DNA from: Chitinophaga sp. Ak27
GTDB lineage: Bacteria; Bacteroidota; Bacteroidia; Chitinophagales; Chitinophagaceae
Direction of reading: 5' to 3'
Assembly: GCF_012726295.1 (NCBI RefSeq)
Contig: NZ_JABAOB010000001.1
Location: 1,798,001 to 1,862,000 of the forward strand
DNA length: 64,000 nt
Below are positions 9,040-16,244 of the stretch, in pieces. The notes beneath the pieces were generated by a model. The model searched no databases. It was given only the letters and a program-made list of their open reading frames with translations, and was not told the origin of the DNA. The translations under genes were made by a program, and so were the position numbers. Each line of letters begins with the position of its first letter. The first letter of the stretch is position 1.

Positions 9040-10539
9040 TTATTTTTGTAAATACGCTGCCAGCTCATCTGCCAGCTTCCTGTCGTTACTTAAACGAGGC
9101 ACTTTATTCTGGCCTCCCAGTTTTCCAATTGCTTTCATATAGTCAATAAAGCCCTGTTTACGCACAGTCCTTATTTTCAGGGGTTGTAATATATTGCCGG
9201 TCAACAGATCATCATAATAGATATTCTTTTGACGCATGTTATCATCTACTTTCCTCGCAAATGCGGCCATATCCTGCGGCATATTCTCAAACTCAACAAA
9301 CCACTCGTGGTAAGGCAATTCACCATTAGTTTGCACCATAGGCGCCACCGTGAACTCTGTAATATGCACATTTTCTTCTGCGGCCGCCTTCATTAGGCTA
9401 TGTTCCACTTCCTCCCCAATAACGTGCTCGCCAAAGGCCGATATAAAATGCTTAATACGCCCCGTTACCAGCAAGCGGTAAGGATTGGTGGAAATAAACT
9501 TCACCGTATCTCCCAGGTTATATCCCCATAAGCCCGCGTTGTTGTTGATCACCATGGCGTAATTTACACCTGTTTGCACATCTTTGAGCGATAGTCGGGT
9601 AGGATGTTCATTAAAAATTTCGTTGGCAGGGATAAATTCATAGAAAATCCCCGAGTTGGTGTTGAGCAACAGCCCTTCCTGCTCCTGCGAGTCCTGGAAA
9701 GCAAAAAAGCCTTCCGAGGCCGGGAAAGTTTCCACTGTATGAATGGGCGCGCCGATAGAAGCCATGAGCTTAGCCCGGTAAGGCTCGAAATTCACCCCTC
9801 CATATACCATTACATCAAAGTGTTTGAAAATTTCCCTGATGCGCTTGCCATTGGTACGCTCCATCAACCGGTCGAAATACATCTGTACCCATGGCGGAAT
9901 CCCGCTGATCAGGGTCATATCCTGCTGCAGGGTTTCTTCCACTATTTTATCCAGCTTGGTTTCCCAGTCATCAATACAGTTGGTTTCGTACGATGGCAGC
10001 TGATTGGTACGCAGGTACCGGGGAATATGATGGTTTACAATCCCGCTCAAACGGCCGGTAGGAATGCCTCCTACCCGTTCCAGCTCGGGCGAGCCGGATA
10101 AGAAAATCATCTTGCCGTCGGCAAAAGCAGTGTTCCCCGTCTCCCCCATATAGTTCAGTAACGCATTACGGGCGGTATCTATATGATTATTAACAGATTC
10201 TTTGGAGATAGGAATATATTTAACGCCACTGGTGGTGCCGGAGGTTTTAGCCAGGTAGATAGGCTGCCCTTTCCACAGTACATTTTGCTTTCCTTCCTTG
10301 ATCCTTTCTATATAAGGCTTAAACTGTTCATAATCTCTTAAAGGTACAGCCTGCTCAAACTCTTCATGGGTCTGTACCGCATTAAACTTATGTTCCGTTC
10401 CGAATTCAGTCTTTCTGCCTGTCTTTATCAACTCCTGCAGGATAGCATCCTGATCTTCTACCGCCCTTAACATTTCCTTCTTTATCTTATTATGTACGAT
10501 AGAAGCAAATGGTTTGGCCAGCAGTGATTTAAACTTCAT
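9040..10539 (-). CDS. GH3 auxin-responsive promoter family protein (adenylate-forming)
   Basis: The 499-residue soluble protein belongs to the GH3 family of acyl-adenylate/amido synthetases. The phosphate-binding segment LAKTSGTTSGVKYIPIS and the later AMP-binding segments (VYGGVNFEPYRAKL, ETFPASEGFFAFQ, YNLGDTVKFIST, and LLVTGRIKHFISAFGEHVIGEEVE) follow the expected order. Plant members join amino acids to jasmonate or auxin; bacterial members are common in Bacteroidota but their substrates are not established. It is a single gene 91 bp upstream of dxr, read in the same direction, and may share that transcript. The family call is firm; the reaction is not. Confidence 0.9.
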   Translation of the reverse strand: MKFKSLLAKPFASIVHNKIKKEMLRAVEDQDAILQELIKTGRKTEFGTEHKFNAVQTHEEFEQAVPLRDYEQFKPYIERIKEGKQNVLWKGQPIYLAKTSGTTSGVKYIPISKESVNNHIDTARNALLNYMGETGNTAFADGKMIFLSGSPELERVGGIPTGRLSGIVNHHIPRYLRTNQLPSYETNCIDDWETKLDKIVEETLQQDMTLISGIPPWVQMYFDRLMERTNGKRIREIFKHFDVMVYGGVNFEPYRAKLMASIGAPIHTVETFPASEGFFAFQDSQEQEGLLLNTNSGIFYEFIPANEIFNEHPTRLSLKDVQTGVNYAMVINNNAGLWGYNLGDTVKFISTNPYRLLVTGRIKHFISAFGEHVIGEEVEHSLMKAAAEENVHITEFTVAPMVQTNGELPYHEWFVEFENMPQDMAAFARKVDDNMRQKNIYYDDLLTGNILQPLKIRTVRKQGFIDYMKAIGKLGGQNKVPRLSNDRKLADELAAYLQK

Positions 10540-10921
10540 GCCTGTTATTTTATGATTGAGAGACTAAAGATTGGAATATTTTTCTATTTAATCATGGCCG
10601 TCAGTGGCTTTTCTACGGGAAAATCCACCGGTTTATAATAAATGACGAAACAATGAAATAAAAAATGCCCCGATCTTATCTGTGTTTTAATGCACGTAAA
10701 CGACAAAAGTATACAAAATTGCGTTGGTTTGCACAGCAGATGGGCTGTTTTTGTAAGATCGCTGAATAGCAGGAAGATAGGGTAGTTGCAGCCCCATACG
10801 GGCTCATACAATTTGTTAAAATAATTTAAAATTCAAGAAAGTATGTATCTTTGAAATGATTAAGCTTTAAACGGTTCTCTACACATGTTTATACATTGTG
10901 AATTAAAAAAGACCGAAAAAC
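10540..10921. other. AT-rich intergenic region
   Basis: About 380 bp between divergent genes (GH3 and rplU). I find no convincing gene; the leftward 75-codon frame at 10584-10811 has no protein-like features. A TATCTTTG box at 10846-10853 on the plus strand is exactly 100 bp upstream of the better rplU promoter, but without TTTG at the right spacing. Confidence 0.5.
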
Positions 10922-10953
10922 TTTGTCTATTAGAAAACAAAAGGTTACTTTTG
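10922..10953 (+). promoter_or_regulatory. Bacteroidota promoter of rplU-rpmA
   Basis: TTTG (10922-10925), a 20-bp spacer and TACTTTTG (10946-10953) match the TTTG-N17-23-TAnnTTTG consensus exactly. Transcription should start near 10958-10960, giving a leader of about 18 bases before the ATG at 10977. Confidence 0.75.
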
Positions 10954-10976
10954 CGGAAATTATATTTTGGATAATT

Positions 10977-11279
10977 ATGTTTGCAGTTGTAAAAATCGCA
11001 GGTCAGCAATTTAAAGTACAAAAAGACCAGGAAATTTTTGTACAGCAGTTACAAGGAAATATTGGCGACAAAGTGGAGTTTTCCGATGTGCTGTTAACAG
11101 ATAATGCTGGTAAGCTGTCCGTAGGCACTGATGTAAAATCAGTAGTAAAAGCAGAGATTCTGGCTCATGTTCAGGGTGATAAGGTTATCGCTTTCAAAAT
11201 GAAGAGAAGAAAAGGCTTCAGAAAGAAAGTTGGTCACCGTACCCACTTTACAAGAATCAAAATCAATGAAATAGCTTAA
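10977..11279 (+). CDS. rplU: 50S ribosomal protein L21
   Basis: The 100-residue product begins MFAVVKIAGQQFKV and contains DNAGKLSVGTDV and the basic C-terminal segment KMKRRKGFRKKVGHRTHFT, the signature of bacterial L21, which binds 23S rRNA in the large subunit. I reject the longer frame starting with TTG at 10923, because that start lies inside the promoter and the family begins at the ATG at 10977. rpmA follows 50 bp downstream, the standard L21-L27 order. Confidence 0.96.
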   Translation: MFAVVKIAGQQFKVQKDQEIFVQQLQGNIGDKVEFSDVLLTDNAGKLSVGTDVKSVVKAEILAHVQGDKVIAFKMKRRKGFRKKVGHRTHFTRIKINEIA

Positions 11280-11329
11280 TTCGTTTTAGGCTAAATTTTT
11301 TTATTAGACAAAGTTAAAGTAACTATACA

Positions 11330-11608
11330 ATGGCACATAAAAAAGGTGAAGGTAGTGTAAAGAACGGCCGTGACTCCCACAGCAAAAGGCTGGGAGTAAA
11401 AATCTTTGGTGGTCAACCTGCAGTTTCTGGTAACATCATTGTTCGCCAGAGAGGTACAGTTTATCATCCCGGTCAAAACGTAGGCGTTGGTAAAGATTTT
11501 ACCATTTTCGCAATGACAGATGGTGTGGTTGAATTCAGAAAAGGTCGCGAAAACAAGACTTACGTTTCTGTTAAAGCATTTGACACCACTGCTCAGGCAG
11601 AAGCCTAA
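11330..11608 (+). CDS. rpmA: 50S ribosomal protein L27
   Basis: The 92-residue protein starts [20 protein letters not shown] and continues [20 protein letters not shown] and [11 protein letters not shown], the full L27 pattern. There is no cleavable N-terminal extension of the Firmicutes type; MAHKKG reaches the peptidyl-transferase centre directly. It is co-transcribed with rplU. The next gene, an H1-like protein, begins 64 bp later, and the first clear terminator comes only after that gene. Confidence 0.97.
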   Translation: MAHKKGEGSVKNGRDSHSKRLGVKIFGGQPAVSGNIIVRQRGTVYHPGQNVGVGKDFTIFAMTDGVVEFRKGRENKTYVSVKAFDTTAQAEA

Positions 11609-11672
11609 TCAGTGTTAGCCATAAAGTTTTTTTTAATACCCAATTTTTTTACTAACCCAAATTCAAAAAACA

Positions 11673-12104
11673 ATGGCAACAATTAAAAAAGCAGCTGCTA
11701 AGAAAGCTGCACCAAAAAAAGCTGCTGCTAAGAAAGCCGCTCCTAAAAAAGCTGCTGCTAAAAAAGCTGCTCCTAAAAAAGCTGCTGCTAAGAAAGCCGC
11801 TCCTAAGAAAGCTGCTGCTAAGAAAGCCGCTCCTAAAAAAGCTGCTGCTAAGAAAGCCGCTCCTAAAAAAGCTGCTGCTAAGAAAGCCGCTCCTAAAAAA
11901 GCTGCTGCTAAGAAAGCCGCTCCTAAAAAGAAAGCTGCTCCTAAGAAAGCCGCTGCTAAGAAAGCTGCTCCTAAAAAAGCTGCTGCTAAGAAAGCTGCTC
12001 CTAAAAAGAAAGCCGCTGCTAAGAAACCTGCTGCTAAGAAGAAAGCTGCTCCTAAAAAAGCTGCTGCTACTCCTCCAGCTGCACCTCAAGCTCCGGCTAA
12101 CTAA
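11673..12104 (+). CDS. Histone H1-like Lys/Ala/Pro repeat protein
   Basis: This 143-residue, extremely basic protein is almost wholly built of KKAAPKKAAA units. At DNA level these are 30-bp tandem repeats (AAA GCT GCT GCT AAG AAA GCC GCT CCT AAA and close variants). It resembles the C-terminal tails of histone H1 and bacterial H1-like proteins that coat DNA, so a nucleoid-associated role is inferred. It could also act on RNA or ribosomes, given its position behind rplU-rpmA with no separate promoter visible. The terminator at 12133 closes the unit. The repeat number is likely to vary between strains by slippage. The antisense frame is a low-complexity shadow. Confidence 0.8.
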   Translation: MATIKKAAAKKAAPKKAAAKKAAPKKAAAKKAAPKKAAAKKAAPKKAAAKKAAPKKAAAKKAAPKKAAAKKAAPKKAAAKKAAPKKKAAPKKAAAKKAAPKKAAAKKAAPKKKAAAKKPAAKKKAAPKKAAATPPAAPQAPAN

Positions 12105-12132
12105 GATCGGAATTACAAAATGTAGTTATAAG

Positions 12133-12162
12133 GATCCTGGCTATATAGCCAGGATCTTTTTT
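12133..12162 (+). terminator. Terminator of rplU-rpmA-H1-like unit
   Basis: A perfect 24-base palindrome (12133-12156; 10-bp GC-rich stem, 4-base loop) is followed directly by TTTTTT. This is the clearest intrinsic terminator in the window. Confidence 0.9.
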
Positions 12163-12173
12163 ATTGCAGAAAA

Positions 12174-12288
12174 CTGAAAGCCTAAAGCAAAACGCTATTG
12201 AAATGATTGACCATAGCAAACTCTACAGTATTAATGAAGATCACCGGTTAGCATAGCTTTTTGCTTTACGCTTTCAGCTTTCTGCTTT
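12174..12288. repeat. AAAGC-arm inverted-repeat element, copy 1
   Basis: The left arm CTGAAAGC-CTAAAGC-AAAACGCTAT (12174 on) pairs with the right arm around 12253-12277 with two mismatches. The right arm carries an extra GCTTTCTGCTTT unit. The loop is more diverged than in other copies, keeping only an AATGAT-like block. It lies between the terminator of the H1-like gene and polX, ending 12 bases before polX starts, so polX transcription must begin in or upstream of it. Confidence 0.7.
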
Positions 12289-12299
12289 AAATTTACCAC

Positions 12300-13988
12300 A
12301 TGGACAATTACTCAATTGCAGATAACTTCTCCCTGCTCTCCAAACTCATGGACATACACGGAGAAAATAGCTTTAAAGCCAAATCATTCGCCAGCGCAGC
12401 ATTTACGATAGAAAAACTGCCCTCCCAACTCAAAGACACCTCCCGCGAAGATATATTCCGGATCAAAGGCATCGGGGAATCTACCGGTAAAAGCATACTC
12501 GAAATGCTGGACACCCAACAATTTCCCCTGCTCAATCAATACCTGGAAAAAACTCCCGCCGGCATCCTCGAAATCATGAAGATCAAAGGCCTGGGACCCA
12601 AAAAAATAGCCACCATCTGGAAAGAACTGGAAGTGGAATCGATGGGAGAATTACTCTACGCCTGTAACGAAAACCGCCTCATGCTCCTCAAAGGCTTCGG
12701 CGCCAAAACCCAGGAAAGCGTAAAACAAAACATTGAATTCTATCTCGCTAACCGCCACCGCTTCCTCTATGCAGAAGTAGCCACCATTGGCTATCAACTG
12801 GAAAAACAACTGCATGAATTACTCGCGCCCGCCAACGTATCTGTTACCGGGGCCTTCCGCCGTCATAGCATCATCATCGATGAAATCGAATTTTTAATAG
12901 CTGCTCCCGCCACCACCATCACGGCGCAACTCAGCACCCTGCCAGGATTTTCCCTCCTCATGGATAACGGCCAGCACCTCGTATGGCAACTCGATGGGAA
13001 ACTGAAAATTATTACCCACAGCTGCAACACGGGCGACTTTTACGCACAACTCTTTGCCTCCACCGGTAGCTCCGCCTTCATCGATAAATTCAACGCCGCC
13101 GGAGGCGCCGCCTTCGTTTCCGGCGCCAGCTCGGAAGAAGCCATCTTCTCCGCCGCCGATATGGATTATATTCCGCCATTCTTACGGGAAGGCAACAAGG
13201 AATTGTCCCTCGCCCGCGAACACCAGCTGCCCGAAGTCATTACCGCCGCCGATATCAAAGGAATTATACACTCCCATAGCAACTGGAGCGACGGCGAATC
13301 TTCCCTGGAAGAAATGGCCCTCGCCGCCAAAGCACAAGGGTTCGAATACCTCGTAATCAGCGATCACTCCCGCTCCGCCTTCTATGCCAATGGCCTCTCC
13401 ATCGAGCGAATAACTGCCCAACATGCAGAGATTGAAGCACTGAACAAAAAACTGGCTCCCTTCCGCATTTTTAAGAGCATAGAAGCCGATATCCTCAACG
13501 ACGGTACCCTCGATTATCCCGATGAAATTTTGGCTAAATTTGACCTCGTCATCGCTTCTGTGCATTCCAATCTCAAAATGACAGAAGAAAAAGCGATGGC
13601 ACGCTTGCTGAAAGCCATCGAAAATCCTTACACCACGATACTTGGACATATGACCGGTCGCCTGCTCCTCAGCAGAAGCGGCTACCCCGTCAATCACAAA
13701 GCCATTATCGATGCCTGTGCAGCACACCAGGTAGTCATTGAACTCAATGCCCACCCACGCCGCCTCGATATCGACTGGACCTGGCTGCCTTATGCCCTCG
13801 AGAAAAAAGTACTCATCTCTATCGATCCCGATGCCCACAGCATCAGTGGATTTAAAGATATTCATTACGGCGCCCTGGCCGCCCAAAAAGGAGGCATCAC
13901 CAAAGCAAACAATCTAAGCAGTTACACTGTTGACAGGCTGGATAATTACCTGCAGCAACGCAGACAACAAAAAAATATGCTTCCATGA
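12300..13988 (+). CDS. PolX-like protein with PHP phosphoesterase domain
   Basis: The 562-residue protein follows the bacterial PolX layout: N-terminal helix-hairpin-helix region (about 1-130, with IKGIGESTGKSILEM and IKGLGPKKIATIW), a polymerase-X-like middle (about 150-300) and a C-terminal PHP domain (about 320-562). The PHP metal ligands look intact: HSHSNWSDG, ISDHS, IEADIL, ASVHSN, LGHMTGR and DPDAHS. The polymerase catalytic site is not: the usual GS motif reads TGAFRR, the D-x-D pair reads DEIE, and the third aspartate region reads LKIITH. It is therefore probably a PHP exonuclease or phosphatase rather than a polymerase. It overlaps prsW by 4 bases (ATGA). Confidence 0.85.
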   Translation: MDNYSIADNFSLLSKLMDIHGENSFKAKSFASAAFTIEKLPSQLKDTSREDIFRIKGIGESTGKSILEMLDTQQFPLLNQYLEKTPAGILEIMKIKGLGPKKIATIWKELEVESMGELLYACNENRLMLLKGFGAKTQESVKQNIEFYLANRHRFLYAEVATIGYQLEKQLHELLAPANVSVTGAFRRHSIIIDEIEFLIAAPATTITAQLSTLPGFSLLMDNGQHLVWQLDGKLKIITHSCNTGDFYAQLFASTGSSAFIDKFNAAGGAAFVSGASSEEAIFSAADMDYIPPFLREGNKELSLAREHQLPEVITAADIKGIIHSHSNWSDGESSLEEMALAAKAQGFEYLVISDHSRSAFYANGLSIERITAQHAEIEALNKKLAPFRIFKSIEADILNDGTLDYPDEILAKFDLVIASVHSNLKMTEEKAMARLLKAIENPYTTILGHMTGRLLLSRSGYPVNHKAIIDACAAHQVVIELNAHPRRLDIDWTWLPYALEKKVLISIDPDAHSISGFKDIHYGALAAQKGGITKANNLSSYTVDRLDNYLQQRRQQKNMLP

Positions 13989-14686
13989 TGCTATTGGCAC
14001 TGGCCGTGGCTCCCGGTTTTGCCATCTGCCTGTTTATTTACCTGATAGATAAATATGACCGCGAACCCACCAGCCTGCTCATAAAGAGCTTCTTACTGGG
14101 AATGGGCTGCGTGGTTTTTCCACTTGTGATACAGGGACTGGCAGCCGCCATGGGCTGGCATGAAAACAATGGTACCATACTGGGCACCGCCGCTTTTGCC
14201 TATGGTATTGTAGGATTATCGGAAGAACTGGCCAAATTCATGGTACTCCTCCTCTACGCCTACCCCAAAAAAGCGTTTAATGAACCACTCGACGGTATCG
14301 TATACGCCGTGATGATTGGAATGGGCTTCGCTACCCTCGAAAATATTGCCTACGTAGCGCAATATGGATTCGGCACCGGCGTAGCACGCATGTTCCTCTC
14401 TGTACCCGCACATGCCACCTTTGCCATATTGATGGGCTACTACACCGGCCTTGCCAAATTTATACCGCAGCGCAGCAGCGACCTGTTGTTCAGGGGACTG
14501 TTAATCGCCATATTCTTCCATGGCAGCTTCGATTTCTTCTTGTTTCTCGGTAATAATATCTTCCTGATGGGCGCTTCCGTGATAACGCTCATCTTTGCCA
14601 TACGGCTATCCATCAGGGCTATACGAAAGGATGCCCGCCTGTCGAAGGAAATACATGAACACGGACAACAGCATATAGAAAGCTGA
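13985..14686 (+). CDS. prsW: PrsW-family intramembrane metalloprotease
   Basis: The 233-residue protein is strongly hydrophobic, with about seven or eight membrane helices. The family motifs are all present: EELAKF (EE at residues 80-81), the GFATLENI segment, HATFAILMGYY and HGSFDFFLF, which together form the putative metal site. PrsW in Bacillus cuts the anti-sigma factor RsiW; the target here is unknown. The ATG overlaps the polX stop (ATGA), so translation is probably coupled. A degenerate copy of the inverted-repeat family begins at its stop codon. Confidence 0.88.
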   Translation: MMLLALAVAPGFAICLFIYLIDKYDREPTSLLIKSFLLGMGCVVFPLVIQGLAAAMGWHENNGTILGTAAFAYGIVGLSEELAKFMVLLLYAYPKKAFNEPLDGIVYAVMIGMGFATLENIAYVAQYGFGTGVARMFLSVPAHATFAILMGYYTGLAKFIPQRSSDLLFRGLLIAIFFHGSFDFFLFLGNNIFLMGASVITLIFAIRLSIRAIRKDARLSKEIHEHGQQHIES

Positions 14687-14776
14687 CAGCCAGAGACGTC
14701 AATCGCGGAAAGCGAATGAGCGCTGCGGATACTATCTCCCAACAGCCCCATTCGCTTTCATCGTTTTCTGCTTTCC
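14677..14776. repeat. AAAGC-arm inverted-repeat element, degenerate copy
   Basis: GAAAGCGAATG (14708-14718) pairs perfectly with CATTCGCTTTC (14749-14759). The loop GAATGA-N4-TGCGGATA closely follows the GAATGAT-N4-GCGAATAT block of copies 3 and 7. The flanks carry further GAAAGC and CTGCTTTCCC words but pair poorly. The element starts at the prsW stop, as other copies do at theirs. Confidence 0.5.
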
Positions 14777-14798
14777 CGTACCTTTGAAAAAAAACACC

Positions 14799-15434
14799 AT
14801 GAGGCTCATATATATCTACGATCCTTTGTGCGGTTGGTGCTATGGATTTACCCCCGTTATTCAACAGTTACAGGAACGCAATAACGGAACCATGACCTTC
14901 GATATTCTCTCCGGGGGAATGATCATCGGTGATAACCGTCACCCGTTTTCCGCTATGGCCGCCTATATTCAACGCGAACATACCAATGTGGAAAATATGA
15001 CCGGCGTGAAATTTGGAACAGCCTTCCTGGAAAAATTATTGCCTTCTGCCGAAATGATGGATTCAGAAAAACCCAGCATCGCATTAACCGTTTTCAAACA
15101 ATATCAGCCGGAAAATGCCATCAGCTTTGCACATGATATGCAGGTGGCACTGAATTATTCCGGGCTAAGCCTGAACCAGGACAGCACCTACCGCATGTTG
15201 ATAAAAAAATTCAGCCTGCCGGAAGATGAATTCATCGATCGCCTCCACCAGGAACATTACCGCTATGAAACACACCAGGAATTCCAGTTAATCCAAAACT
15301 GGGGCATCACCGGGTTTCCAGCCGCGATCCTCGATACGGGCAAACAACTTTACCTCTGTGCCCGGGGATTTACGCCACTGGAACAACTCGAACAAACGAT
15401 CGAAAACATACTGAAAGAAGACAGCACCTTATAA
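14799..15434 (+). CDS. DsbA-family thiol oxidoreductase-like protein
   Basis: The 211-residue protein has a thioredoxin-fold start with C-G-W-C at residues 11-14 (YDPLCGWCYGF) and the later cis-proline region WGITGFPAAIL. The helical insertion between them resembles FrnE/DsbA-like proteins with two-residue CXXC spacing. There is no signal peptide, so it is probably cytosolic. I chose ATG at 14799; the longer frame starts with TTG inside a TACCTTTG box (14779-14786), which could be its promoter and would leave a very short leader. The GNAT gene follows 11 bp later, suggesting a two-gene unit. The substrate is unknown. Confidence 0.82.
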   Translation: MRLIYIYDPLCGWCYGFTPVIQQLQERNNGTMTFDILSGGMIIGDNRHPFSAMAAYIQREHTNVENMTGVKFGTAFLEKLLPSAEMMDSEKPSIALTVFKQYQPENAISFAHDMQVALNYSGLSLNQDSTYRMLIKKFSLPEDEFIDRLHQEHYRYETHQEFQLIQNWGITGFPAAILDTGKQLYLCARGFTPLEQLEQTIENILKEDSTL

Positions 15435-15445
15435 CACCAGCTACT

Positions 15446-15943
15446 ATGTACCAGATAACATCAGCAACGGTAAATGATATTCCTGTTATACAGGACCTCA
15501 CCAACAGGATATGGCGGCCCACCTACCAGTCTATCCTCTCCCCGGAACAAATCGAGTATATGCTGGAAATGATGTACAGCACCGCCGCCCTCGAAAAACA
15601 AATCAATGCCCTGCAGCATCAGTTTATCATCCTGCGGGATGATAATAACCCAATCGGTTTTGCCTCCTATAGCGCCACTGACATGCCTGATATTTTCAAA
15701 TTGCAAAAAATTTATCTTGATCTCAACTACCAGGGAAAAGGCGTAGGTAAAATGCTGCTGTCGGCAGTAGCCGACCAGGTAAAGGCCCGCGGAGCCAGTA
15801 TCCTGGAACTGGATGTGAACAGGTTCAATAAGGCAAAATATTTCTATGAAAAACAGGGGTTCAGCGTGTATAAGGAAAAAAATACCGACATCGGAAGGGG
15901 CTACCTGATGGAAGATTATGTGATGCGGAAACCGCTGCCATAA
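15446..15943 (+). CDS. GNAT-family N-acetyltransferase
   Basis: The 165-residue protein shows the GNAT fold: N-terminal ITSATVNDIPVIQDL, the central beta strand LQKIYLDLNYQGKGVGKMLL containing the acetyl-CoA pyrophosphate loop (Q-G-K-G-V-G-K), and the C-terminal NKAKYFYEKQGFSVYKE strand pair. Length is normal for a single-domain member. Likely substrates are a small amine or a protein N-terminus; the sequence does not tell. It lies 11 bp behind the DsbA-like gene and is followed by a bidirectional hairpin. Confidence 0.85.
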   Translation: MYQITSATVNDIPVIQDLTNRIWRPTYQSILSPEQIEYMLEMMYSTAALEKQINALQHQFIILRDDNNPIGFASYSATDMPDIFKLQKIYLDLNYQGKGVGKMLLSAVADQVKARGASILELDVNRFNKAKYFYEKQGFSVYKEKNTDIGRGYLMEDYVMRKPLP

Positions 15944-16072
15944 AAAAGCCCGGTAAGGATATACCAGGCTATTCCCAAGTTAACCATTAAAAGACACAAC
16001 TCTTTTAAAATCAAAATTACTTGTCTATGGTTATATACGGGTAGCGCCAAATCCCGGATTTCCCTGGTATAA

Positions 16073-16118
16073 AAAAAGCAGCATCTTTTATATTATAATA
16101 TAAAAGATGCTGCTTTTT
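16073..16118. terminator. Bidirectional terminator
   Basis: A perfect 46-base palindrome (21-bp stem, 4-base loop) has A-runs on the left and T-runs on the right, so it can terminate both the rightward GNAT unit and any leftward read-through. It sits between convergent genes. Confidence 0.85.
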
Positions 16119-16163
16119 AGCTTATTATTCGGATGGTAAGGAATCCAATTGGTCTACCTCCCT

Positions 16164-16196
16164 AAAAAAATTCCCGCATAGTAAACCATGCGGGAA
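16164..16196 (-). terminator. Terminator of the surface-protein cluster
   Basis: The hairpin TTCCCGCAT-N8-ATGCGGGAA (16171-16196) is followed on the bottom strand by seven T. It lies 49 bp beyond the stop of the leftward 827-aa Calx-beta gene. Confidence 0.85.
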
Positions 16197-16244
16197 TGTA
16201 GGTGTGCCTGAAGCGCGTATATCGGTTATTGATCCAAGCCGTTA

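Noticed and set aside
10584..10811. 75-codon leftward frame upstream of GH3
   Set aside because: No recognisable features; likely chance in a non-coding gap.
11690..12070. 30-bp direct repeats resembling an array
   Set aside because: There are no unique spacers; the repeats are contiguous codons of the Lys/Ala-rich protein, so this is not CRISPR.
11652..12089. Antisense 145-codon frame rich in Ser/Phe
   Set aside because: It is the mirror of the Lys/Ala repeat gene and has no independent protein features.
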